This document shows, in pieces, positions 39,756 through 48,794 of a stretch of 64,000 nt of DNA. The stretch's first letter is position 1; each line of letters begins with the position of its first letter. The notes beneath the pieces are model-generated. The model had not been told where the DNA came from, made no database searches, and was given only the letters and a program-made list of their open reading frames with translations. The position numbers and the translations under genes are program-made. Source of the DNA: an uncultured Clostridium sp. (GTDB lineage Bacteria; Bacillota_I; Bacilli_A; RF39; UBA660). The DNA lies in NCBI GenBank assembly GCA_946541575.1, contig CAMNJQ010000068.1:1-64000 (forward strand), written 5' to 3'.

Positions 39756-40220
39756 ATGGAATTAATAAAAAGTGAGTTAGATGGAAAATTTCTAAAGTAT
39801 GATTTACACTATGATGATAAACATTTGGTTTTTAGTGATAATTTTTTGAATCATATAAAAATATCTTTCTTTCATGATGATGGAAAAAAGCTCGGATTCA
39901 ATGAGCATTTTGATGTAAAAAAAGATAGTCCTATTTATGATTTAACAAGCAGTGTTTTCTTTTCATATGGTGGAAATGTATCTTTTGATACTGATGGTGC
40001 TGGATTATCTTTGGAAAGAAATAAAGATGGAGATTATTCTTTTGTCTTTGATAGAACATTTAATGAACAAAATAACGTTATTGAATCATTTTTGAATTCA
40101 TATTCTATAGAAGATGAGTCACTAAGAACCTTTTTTAAAGAGTTAGATAAAATTAACAGCAATGAAAAGAATACTTCATTAAAAAAGGTATTAACTCGAA
40201 AGCAAATTATAAGAAAATAA
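39756..40220 (+). CDS. Hypothetical protein
   Basis: 154-aa ORF closely downstream of previous gene; no recognised motif. Confidence 0.5.
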   Translation: MELIKSELDGKFLKYDLHYDDKHLVFSDNFLNHIKISFFHDDGKKLGFNEHFDVKKDSPIYDLTSSVFFSYGGNVSFDTDGAGLSLERNKDGDYSFVFDRTFNEQNNVIESFLNSYSIEDESLRTFFKELDKINSNEKNTSLKKVLTRKQIIRK

Positions 40221-40231
40221 AAATAAAAGTG

Positions 40232-40259
40232 TTGAAAGATTGTTTATTTGTGATATAAT
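40232..40259 (+). promoter_or_regulatory. Promoter for T-box/ileS unit
   Basis: TTGAAA - 16 bp - TATAAT. Confidence 0.7.
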
Positions 40260-40264
40260 CTCAA

Positions 40265-40495
40265 GTATATCAATTTTTTTAAAGCAAATGATGAAGACGT
40301 AATTAATCTAAATTTCGATAGAGAGCAAGTGGTTGGTGAAAACTTGTAGGAATATTTTAATTAAGATCACTTCTGATGCGTTTTGTTGATAAGATGAAAA
40401 CGGTAACGCGTTATAGTTTTGAGTGTATAGAGTAATCTATAAAATAAGGTGGTAACACGGTATATTCGTCCTTAAGAGTATATCGTGTTTTTTAA
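40265..40495 (+). ncRNA. T-box leader (Ile specifier ATC)
   Basis: T-box AAGGTGGTAACACGG (40446-40460); antiterminator AAGG...CCTT; terminator ACACGgTATAT...GTATATCGTGTTTTTT; ATC at 40366-40368 followed by A and CTTC pairing with GAAG near 40292; upstream of ileS. Confidence 0.93.
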
Positions 40496-40520
40496 TGTTA
40501 ATTTTTATGAAGGAGATAAT

Positions 40521-40700
40521 ATGATGATTAAAGGATTAAAGTATTATGTAGGTAATGTTATTTTAGGATATAAGTTTACATTGCCTAAATTAGAGAGTAG
40601 TTTTAATGCTTCTAATATTAAAAGCAGTGAAAGTATAAAAAAAGGAAATAATAATAATTTAAAATGTTTAAAAAAGGTTAAAAGAACATTTAATAAGTAG
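40521..40700 (+). CDS. Small basic protein (59 aa) between T-box and ileS
   Basis: AGGAGATAATATG start; MMIKGLKYYVGNVILGYKFTLPKLESSFNAS...; ends 8 nt before ileS ATG. Confidence 0.5.
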   Translation: MMIKGLKYYVGNVILGYKFTLPKLESSFNASNIKSSESIKKGNNNNLKCLKKVKRTFNK

Positions 40701-40708
40701 GTGAGAAT

Positions 40709-43700
40709 ATGTTTAAAGAATTGAGAAAAGGTGCTAATAACGAAGTAGAAAAATTAATAAGTGAAAATTGGTCTAAAATGAATATTTTAGATATGACTAT
40801 TAATAATAGAAAGAAAGATAAAAATTTTGTTTTTTATGATGGGCCTGCAACTGCTAATGGTATGCCTGGTATTCATCATATGCTTGCAAAACTTTTAAAA
40901 GATGTATTTTGTAAGTATAAAACAATGCAAGGTAATAGAGTATTAAGAAAAGTTGGATGGGACACTCATGGACTTCCTGTTGAAGTTCAAGTAGAAAAAG
41001 AACTAGGATTTAATGGGAAAAATGATATTGAAAAATATGGTGTAAAGGAATTCAATGAAAAATGTCGTGAAAGTGTTTGGAAAAATGAAAAAGCATTTAA
41101 AGATTTTACAAATTTGATGGGACAATTTATTGATCTTGAAAATCCTTATATTACATATCATAATTCTTATATTGAAACAGAATGGTGGATTTTAAAGAAA
41201 TTTTTTGATGCTGGATTAATCTATGATGGATTAAAGATACTTCCATATTGTCCTAGATGTGGAACAGGACTTGCATCACATGAAGTAGCTCAAGGTTATG
41301 AGATGGTAAGTGTAAATACCGTAACAGTTCCTTTTAAGCTAAAAGATGAAGAAAATACTTATTTACTTGTATGGACAACTACTCCATGGACACTTTTATC
41401 AAATGTCGCTGCATGTGTAAATCCAAATGAAAAATATGTAAAATGTTTGTCAAAAGGATATAATTTTATTGTTGCAAAAGCTCTTGCTAATAAGGTACTT
41501 GGAGACCAATATGAAGTAGTTGAAGAATACTTAGGAAAAGATTTAGAAGGAAGAGAATATGAACAATTTTTACCTATATTAAAAGTTAATAAAAAAGCTT
41601 TCTTTATAACTTGCGCTGATTATGTAACTATGGAAGATGGAACCGGTATAGTTCATATAGCTCCTGCTTTTGGACAAGATGACTATGAAGTAGGTTTAAA
41701 ATATGATTTACCTGTTTTAAATCCGGTTGATGAAAATGGTTGTTTTACTGATGGACCATGGAAGGGAAGACTTGTTGTAGAAAAGGAACTTGAACTTGAT
41801 ATAATTAAATATTTATCTAGTGAAGATAAATTATTTAAAAAGCAAAAAATGGAACACAATTATCCACATTGTTGGAGATGTCATACACCACTTGTTTATT
41901 ATTCAAAACCTAGTATTTATATTAAGGTAACTGACTTAAAAGATAAAATAGTAGAAGAGAATAAAAAAGTTAATTGGTTCCCTGATTATGTTGGTGAAAA
42001 AAGATTTGGAAATTGGCTTGAAAATTTAAATGATTGGGCAATTTCTAGAAATCGTTATTGGGGAACACCAATTCCACTATGGAGATGTGAATGTGGTCAT
42101 GATGAGATGATTGGATCTCGTGCTGAATTAGTTGAAAAAGCAGTTGAAAAAATAGATGAAAACATTGAACTTCATAGACCATATGTAGATGATGTTCACA
42201 TCAAATGTCCAAAATGTGGGAAAAATATGACTCGTGTAAAAGAAGTAATAGATTGTTGGTTTGATTCAGGAAGTATGCCTTTTGCTCAATATCATTATCC
42301 GTTTGAAAATAAAGAGTTATTTGAATCACAATTTCCAGCAGACTTTATTTGTGAAGGAATTGATCAAACTCGTGGATGGTTTTATTCACTAATAGTTATT
42401 TCAACATTTGTAATGGGAAAAGCTCCATATAAAAATGTTTTGGTTAATGATTTAGTTCTTGACAAGTATGGACAAAAAATGCATAAATCAAAAGGAAATT
42501 CTGTATCACCATTTGGACTTATTGAAAACTATGGTGCTGATCCAGTTAGATGGTATATGTTATCAGCAAGTCCTGTTTGGACACCTTTAAAATTCGATGA
42601 AGATGGTGTTAAGGAAGTACAATCTAAATTCTTTAATACTTTAAAGAATACTTATACTTTTTTCCAGATGTATGCTAATACTGATAAAGTAGATCCTAGA
42701 AAATTTAAAGTTGACTATAAAGATTTAGATGATATAGATAGATGGTTATTATCAAAATATAATAAACTTGTATTAGCAGTAACTGAATCTATGGATGTAT
42801 ATGATCCTAATAAAGCTGTTAAATTAATTAGTAATTTTGTTAATGAAGATTTATCAAATTGGTATATTAGAAGAAATAGAAGAAGGTTCTGGGGCAGTGA
42901 GCTTGATAATAGTAAGAAGGCTGTTTATCAAACTACTTATGAAGTATTATGTGGTGTTTGTAAACTTATTGCTCCAATGGTACCTTTTGTAAGTGAAGAA
43001 ATATATACAAATTTAACTGGTGAAAAATCTGTCCATTTAGCAGATTATCCTAAGTTTAACAAGAAAATGATTGATGAGAAAATAGAGCAAAAGATGGATT
43101 TAGTTCGTGATTTGATATCTCTTGGAAGAAATGTAAGAGAAGAATCAAAAATAAAAGTACGTCAACCAATTAGTGAAGTAATACTTGATTATAAAGTTAA
43201 AAAGACAATTAAAGATTTAGAATCATTAATATATGAAGAATTAAATGTTAAAGAAATAAAATATGTTAAAGATTTAAATGATTATATGACTTTCACTGTT
43301 AAACCTAATTTTAAAGTTTGTGGACCAATATTTGGAAAAAATATTAAAGATTTAAATGAAAAGTTGAATAATTTATCTCAAGAAGATATTACAAAACTTT
43401 CTAATGGCGAAGATGTTACTATTAAACTTGATAAAGAATACACTTTAAATAGTGAAATGGTTGACATCAGAATTAATTCTAAAGAAGGATTTAATATTGC
43501 AAATTCTGGAAATAATTTTATAATTCTTGATACTACATTAACAGATGAATTAATTAATGAAGGAATTGCAAGAGAATTAATTAGTAAAGTTCAGCAAATG
43601 AGAAAAAATAAAGACTTTGATATTGTCGATAGAATAAAGATTTATTATGAAAATAATGATAAATTTACTGAGTCAATTAAAAACTATCTTGAAATGATTA

Positions 43701-43813
43701 AAAATGAAACTTTAGCTATTGAAATAATTGAAAAAGATAATAATGGTGAAGTTGTTGATTTAAATGGAATAGAAGTTAAAATCGATGTAGAACAAGTAAA
43801 AAAACTCTTTTAA
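40709..43813 (+). CDS. ileS: Isoleucyl-tRNA synthetase, type 2 (eukaryote-like), GIHH signature
   Basis: FYDGPATANGMPGIHHMLAK, GWDTHGLPVEVQVEKELG, KMHKSKGN; 1034 aa; preceded by T-box. Confidence 0.95.
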   Translation: MFKELRKGANNEVEKLISENWSKMNILDMTINNRKKDKNFVFYDGPATANGMPGIHHMLAKLLKDVFCKYKTMQGNRVLRKVGWDTHGLPVEVQVEKELGFNGKNDIEKYGVKEFNEKCRESVWKNEKAFKDFTNLMGQFIDLENPYITYHNSYIETEWWILKKFFDAGLIYDGLKILPYCPRCGTGLASHEVAQGYEMVSVNTVTVPFKLKDEENTYLLVWTTTPWTLLSNVAACVNPNEKYVKCLSKGYNFIVAKALANKVLGDQYEVVEEYLGKDLEGREYEQFLPILKVNKKAFFITCADYVTMEDGTGIVHIAPAFGQDDYEVGLKYDLPVLNPVDENGCFTDGPWKGRLVVEKELELDIIKYLSSEDKLFKKQKMEHNYPHCWRCHTPLVYYSKPSIYIKVTDLKDKIVEENKKVNWFPDYVGEKRFGNWLENLNDWAISRNRYWGTPIPLWRCECGHDEMIGSRAELVEKAVEKIDENIELHRPYVDDVHIKCPKCGKNMTRVKEVIDCWFDSGSMPFAQYHYPFENKELFESQFPADFICEGIDQTRGWFYSLIVISTFVMGKAPYKNVLVNDLVLDKYGQKMHKSKGNSVSPFGLIENYGADPVRWYMLSASPVWTPLKFDEDGVKEVQSKFFNTLKNTYTFFQMYANTDKVDPRKFKVDYKDLDDIDRWLLSKYNKLVLAVTESMDVYDPNKAVKLISNFVNEDLSNWYIRRNRRRFWGSELDNSKKAVYQTTYEVLCGVCKLIAPMVPFVSEEIYTNLTGEKSVHLADYPKFNKKMIDEKIEQKMDLVRDLISLGRNVREESKIKVRQPISEVILDYKVKKTIKDLESLIYEELNVKEIKYVKDLNDYMTFTVKPNFKVCGPIFGKNIKDLNEKLNNLSQEDITKLSNGEDVTIKLDKEYTLNSEMVDIRINSKEGFNIANSGNNFIILDTTLTDELINEGIARELISKVQQMRKNKDFDIVDRIKIYYENNDKFTESIKNYLEMIKNETLAIEIIEKDNNGEVVDLNGIEVKIDVEQVKKLF

Positions 43814-43826
43814 GAGTTTTTTTTTA
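43801..43826 (+). terminator. Rho-independent terminator overlapping ileS stop
   Basis: AAAACTCTTTTAAGAGTTTTTTTTT. Confidence 0.75.
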
Positions 43827-43919
43827 GTTTTTTTTCTTTTTCATTGCCTTATCTTTATAAAAATGATAAGATATACTTAGAATAATATAGTGTGATAATA
43901 GTGGAAGCTGGTGAATTAT

Positions 43920-46900
43920 ATGTTAGTTTCTTTGATTAAAAAAGAAAGAATATATTCTGTTGTATTACCATTATCTGTTAATGGTACTTATTGGGTTAGT
44001 GATAGAGATAAGAATGGTAATGAAAGAAAATTAGTAAGCATAGTTGAAGAGAATGGTCAATGGGTTTTAAAAAGTAATAATGATAATAAAATTATTGAAG
44101 ATGATAAGGTAATTAATGATGTAGTTTTAACAAACTATAGTTTTCATTATGTTCAAATAGAAAAAGAAGAAGTAGCTCTTTTATATTGTTGTCCTGTATA
44201 TGACTCTAATAATATTCAAGTAGAAGTTAGAAATTCTTGTGAAATTTTGATTGGTAAGAGTCAATTATGTAAAATAATCTTTAATCTTCCTACTGTATCT
44301 GAAGAGCATGCTAAACTTGTATTTAGTAATGGAAATTGGTTTATTACTGATTTAAATAGTAAGTTTGGAACTTATGTAAATAATGAACGTGTAGAGGGTA
44401 CTCGTAATCTAGAACATGGTGATGTTATTTTCATAACTGGATTAAAAATAATAGTATTAGGTAATTATTTAATTACTAATAACCCTTTTGATAGAGCAAA
44501 ATATAGTGGGGATATTTTTACTATTTATAATAAACCAAATGTTCCTATTGAATCTACAGATGAAGAAAAAAATAATGAACTTGAAGTTTTTGAAGAGAAT
44601 GATTTTTTCTTTAGATCTCCTAGATTTAGAACTGTAATAGAAAAAGAGGAAATGATTATTGATTCTCCTCCTGGAAAAGAAAAAGAAGATGATACTCCTG
44701 CAATTTTAACAATTGGACCTCAAATTACAATGGGAATGAGTTCGATGTTAAGTTTGTTTAATACATTTACTCAAATGCAATCAGAAGAGAATCCTGATAT
44801 GTGGAAATATTTACCTTCTATTGTTATGGGTGTTGGAATGTTAGCAAGTATGTTTTTATGGCCATATTTGACAAAAAGACATCAAAATAAGAAAAGAAGA
44901 CAATATGAAAAAGAACGTCAACAAAAATATGGAGCATATATTGATGCAAAACGTAATGAAATAGATTTGATAATGAAAAAACAAAAGCAAATCTTAACTG
45001 AAAATTATATTCCACTTGAAGAATGTGAAAAAATTATATTAACAAAAAATAGACAATTATGGGAAAGAAAAATAGAACATTCTGATTTCCTTGATATTAG
45101 ATTAGGAATAGGTAATAGACCTGTTGAACTTGATATTAAATATCCTGAAGAACGTTTTTCTATGGATAGTGATGATTTGAAAGACATTACAAATACTTTG
45201 GTTAATAAGTCAAAAATGCTTGAGAATGTACCTATAAATGTTAAACTTACTGAAAAATATATTCTAGGTATAGTTGGTAGAAATGATGAAATACGTGAAT
45301 TTGCTAAGCAGATTTTATTACAAATAATAGCTTTTCATAGTTTCGAAGATGTTAAGTTAATATTTTTTGTTGATGGAAGAAATATTGAAGAATGGGAATT
45401 TGCTAAAATACTTCCACATACTTGGAGTAATGATAAACAAGTTAGATTCTTTGCAACTGAATATGAAGAGATGTGCGAAGTAGGATCAGTTCTAGAAAGA
45501 AGTCTTGAACCTAGATTCGAACAAGCTGATAAAGAAGACTATAAATCATTTTCTCCTTATTACATTATTGTTACTGATAACTTTAAAGTTGCAAAAAATG
45601 TTCCTTTTGTAAGCAAAGCATTAAAGCAAAAGAAAAATATAGGAGTTAATGTAATAGTACTTAATGAAAACTTGTCTACACTTCCTAATGAATGTACTAC
45701 ATTCTTAAGTATCAATGGAAAGAATGGTGCAGTATTTGAAAGTGAACTTACTAGTGATAAACAAAAAGAATTTATAATTGATAATTATACACAAGGAAAT
45801 TTTATGGCTTGTTGTAAAAAAGTTGCTAATATTCCTATTAAATTCAGTCAAGATGATTATAATATTCCTAATGTAGTTGATTTCCTTGAAATGTATGGTG
45901 TAGGTAAGGTTGATCAGTTAAACTGTCTATATCGTTGGAAAATGAGTAATCCAACTTCTACATTACAAGTTCCTATTGGAATTGATGCTCATGGAATGTT
46001 ATTTAAAATTGATATTCATGAAAAAGCTCATGGACCTCATGGGTTGATAGCTGGTATGACAGGTTCTGGTAAATCAGAATTCATAATAACTTATGTATTG
46101 TCATTATCTATTAATTATCATCCAAATGATGTTTCGTTTATATTAATCGACTATAAAGGTGGAGGTTTAGCTGGAGCATTTAAAAACCTTGATACTGGTA
46201 TTGTTCTTCCACATTTAGCAGGAACAATAACAAACTTGGATACTCTAGAGATGAATAGATCTCTTGTTTCAATTCAATCAGAGTTAAGAAGAAGACAGGC
46301 AATATTTAACGATGCAAGACAGGCTTTGAATGAAGGTACTATTGATATTTATAAATATCAAAAGTTTTATAAAGAAGGATTAGTTAGTGAACCAATTTCT
46401 CACTTATTAGTTATATCCGATGAGTTTGCTGAGTTAAAAGTACAGCAACCTGAATTTATGGATAACTTGATAAGTGCTGCGCGTATTGGACGTTCACTTG
46501 GAGTTCACTTAATACTTGCTACACAGAAACCTAGTGGTGTAGTAAATGATCAGATTTGGTCAAATGCAAGATTTAGAATATGTTTAAAAGTTCAAGATAA
46601 AGCAGATAGTAATGATATGATTAGAGTTCCAGATGCTGCAATGATTAAACAAACTGGTAGATTCTTCTTACAAGTTGGTTACGATGAGTATTTCGCTATG
46701 GGACAATCTGCATGGAGTGGTGCTCCTTACTTTCCAACAGAAAAAGTTAAGAAAAAAATTGATACTGCAATGAACTTTGTTAATAATATTGGTTATGTTA
46801 TAAAAGAGTCAGATGAAATTAAAAAAGATAAAGTTGCTGCTCAAGGAGAGCAATTAACTAATATTGTTAAATACTTATATGATATAGCAAAAAAAGAAAA

Positions 46901-48524
46901 TATTAAAATTAGACAATTATGGCTTGATAAAATACCTGCTCTTATATATATAGATAAGTTAACAGAAAAATATAATTGTACTCAACAACCATTTGTTATT
47001 AATCCTGTAGTTGGTGAGTTTGATGACCCATTTAATCAGAGACAAGGTGTACTTACACTTCCAATTTCAAATGATGGAAATGCAATAATATATGGTTCTG
47101 CTGGTAGTGGTAAAGAAATGATGTTAAATGCATTTATTTATGATACTATTACTAAGCATTCTCCTGAAGAAGTTAACTTTTACATATTAGAGTTTGGTGC
47201 TGAGTCATTGAGAATCTTTACAGGTGCTCCTCATGTTGGTGAAATTTTATATTTGAATGATGCTGAAAAAATTAATAACTTGTTTAAAATGATTAGAACA
47301 GAGATAGAAAAAAGAAAAAAATTGTTCTCTAATTATAGTGGAGACTATCAAACTTACATTAAAAATAGTGGAAGTTCTGTTCCAACGTTTATAATTATTA
47401 TCAATAACTATGAGGCGTTTAACGAAGTTTACTCTGATTACGAAGATGTAATTCTTCAATTTACTCGTGAAGGTAGTAAATATGGTATATTCTTTATATT
47501 TACTACTAGTGCAAGTAATATGATTAGATATAGACTTGCTCAAAACTTTGGACAAAAGTTTGTATTAAGATTAAATGATGAAAGTGATTATTCTTCAATT
47601 TTAGGAAATGTTCGTGGTACTAAGCCTTCTGATATATTAGGTCGTGGTTTAGTTAACCTTGGAAGCATTTATGAGTTTCAAACTGCATCAATCGTTCCAG
47701 AAGAACAATTAAATGATGTTGTAAGAAATACTTGTGAAACTTTAGCTGCTAATACTTCTTATAGAGCTAAGAGTGTTCCAATATTACCAGAAAAAGTAAC
47801 ATTTAAATATGTTAAAGATGCCTTCGAAGGGCTTAATAGGGTGCCTGTTGGTATTGAAAAACAAAGCTTGGAAGTTTCAACAGTTAATTTACGTAAAAAC
47901 TTTGTTACACTTTTAACTTCTCTTGATATAATGGTACTTAAATCAATTACAAATCAATTAGCTAAAGAAGTAAATATGCTTAGTGAATCAAGGTTTATAC
48001 TTATTGATACTGAAGAGCTTGTTTATAGTAATGATCTTGATAGATGTGAATATGTTAATAATAATTTAGAAGAAGTATTTACTAAGATATATGAAGAAAT
48101 TAAAAATGTTCAAGAAATATTCCAAGGAAGCAACTATAACAAAGATTCAATTGCTAGTGTTCCTTCAACTGCTATATTTATAGTAGGTCTTGATAAACTA
48201 ATTAGTAAATTAAATCCTGAAAACAAAAAATTATTTGGAAAAATGTTTGAGTTAGGAAAAGATCTTGATAAGTATTGTTTCTTATTGATTGATTCTGTTG
48301 ACAAGTTTAAAAAGGTAGAATATGATGATTGGTATAGAGCAACAGTTAATAATACTCGTGGAATTTGGATCGGTGATGGTATTGCTAACCAATTTTCTAT
48401 TAAACTTACTAAAACTACCAAAGACTTATATGACGAAATTGGTAATAAGTTTGGATATGTTGTTGAAAGAGGAAATCCTACACTTGTTAAATTCTTAGAA
48501 GAAGTAAATGGAGATGAAGAATAA
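43920..48524 (+). CDS. essC: T7SS FtsK/SpoIIIE-type ATPase EssC with N-terminal FHA domains
   Basis: FHA region LIGKSQLCKIIFNLPTVSEEHAKLVFSNGNWFITDLNSKFGTYVNNERV; TM pair; Walker A GMTGSGKSEFI and GSAGSGKEMM; LIDYKGGGLAGAF. Confidence 0.95.
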   Translation: MLVSLIKKERIYSVVLPLSVNGTYWVSDRDKNGNERKLVSIVEENGQWVLKSNNDNKIIEDDKVINDVVLTNYSFHYVQIEKEEVALLYCCPVYDSNNIQVEVRNSCEILIGKSQLCKIIFNLPTVSEEHAKLVFSNGNWFITDLNSKFGTYVNNERVEGTRNLEHGDVIFITGLKIIVLGNYLITNNPFDRAKYSGDIFTIYNKPNVPIESTDEEKNNELEVFEENDFFFRSPRFRTVIEKEEMIIDSPPGKEKEDDTPAILTIGPQITMGMSSMLSLFNTFTQMQSEENPDMWKYLPSIVMGVGMLASMFLWPYLTKRHQNKKRRQYEKERQQKYGAYIDAKRNEIDLIMKKQKQILTENYIPLEECEKIILTKNRQLWERKIEHSDFLDIRLGIGNRPVELDIKYPEERFSMDSDDLKDITNTLVNKSKMLENVPINVKLTEKYILGIVGRNDEIREFAKQILLQIIAFHSFEDVKLIFFVDGRNIEEWEFAKILPHTWSNDKQVRFFATEYEEMCEVGSVLERSLEPRFEQADKEDYKSFSPYYIIVTDNFKVAKNVPFVSKALKQKKNIGVNVIVLNENLSTLPNECTTFLSINGKNGAVFESELTSDKQKEFIIDNYTQGNFMACCKKVANIPIKFSQDDYNIPNVVDFLEMYGVGKVDQLNCLYRWKMSNPTSTLQVPIGIDAHGMLFKIDIHEKAHGPHGLIAGMTGSGKSEFIITYVLSLSINYHPNDVSFILIDYKGGGLAGAFKNLDTGIVLPHLAGTITNLDTLEMNRSLVSIQSELRRRQAIFNDARQALNEGTIDIYKYQKFYKEGLVSEPISHLLVISDEFAELKVQQPEFMDNLISAARIGRSLGVHLILATQKPSGVVNDQIWSNARFRICLKVQDKADSNDMIRVPDAAMIKQTGRFFLQVGYDEYFAMGQSAWSGAPYFPTEKVKKKIDTAMNFVNNIGYVIKESDEIKKDKVAAQGEQLTNIVKYLYDIAKKENIKIRQLWLDKIPALIYIDKLTEKYNCTQQPFVINPVVGEFDDPFNQRQGVLTLPISNDGNAIIYGSAGSGKEMMLNAFIYDTITKHSPEEVNFYILEFGAESLRIFTGAPHVGEILYLNDAEKINNLFKMIRTEIEKRKKLFSNYSGDYQTYIKNSGSSVPTFIIIINNYEAFNEVYSDYEDVILQFTREGSKYGIFFIFTTSASNMIRYRLAQNFGQKFVLRLNDESDYSSILGNVRGTKPSDILGRGLVNLGSIYEFQTASIVPEEQLNDVVRNTCETLAANTSYRAKSVPILPEKVTFKYVKDAFEGLNRVPVGIEKQSLEVSTVNLRKNFVTLLTSLDIMVLKSITNQLAKEVNMLSESRFILIDTEELVYSNDLDRCEYVNNNLEEVFTKIYEEIKNVQEIFQGSNYNKDSIASVPSTAIFIVGLDKLISKLNPENKKLFGKMFELGKDLDKYCFLLIDSVDKFKKVEYDDWYRATVNNTRGIWIGDGIANQFSIKLTKTTKDLYDEIGNKFGYVVERGNPTLVKFLEEVNGDEE

Positions 48525-48775
48525 TGAATAAGGTTTTTATTATTGTTGAAGTTCCTTTAATTGAACAAAAATTTGAAGTTTATATTCCTATTGGTAAAAA
48601 AATTCATAAAGTTACTTCGATTTTGGCAAAAGCTATTTCGGAATTATCTGGTGGACATTATCCAATTAAAGATGATGCTACTTTATATAGTAAAGTAACT
48701 GGTAGGGCTTATAATATTAATATGACTGTAAAAGATACTGATATAAGAAATGGATCTGAAGTAATACTTATTTAA
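48524..48775 (+). CDS. esaB: YukD/EsaB ubiquitin-like T7SS protein
   Basis: 83 aa, VPLIEQKFEVYIPIGKKIHKVTSILAKAI...TGRAYNINMTVKDTDIRNGSEVILI; coupled to essC. Confidence 0.9.
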   Translation: MNKVFIIVEVPLIEQKFEVYIPIGKKIHKVTSILAKAISELSGGHYPIKDDATLYSKVTGRAYNINMTVKDTDIRNGSEVILI

Positions 48776-48794
48776 TTGTTAGGATGTGATTTAA

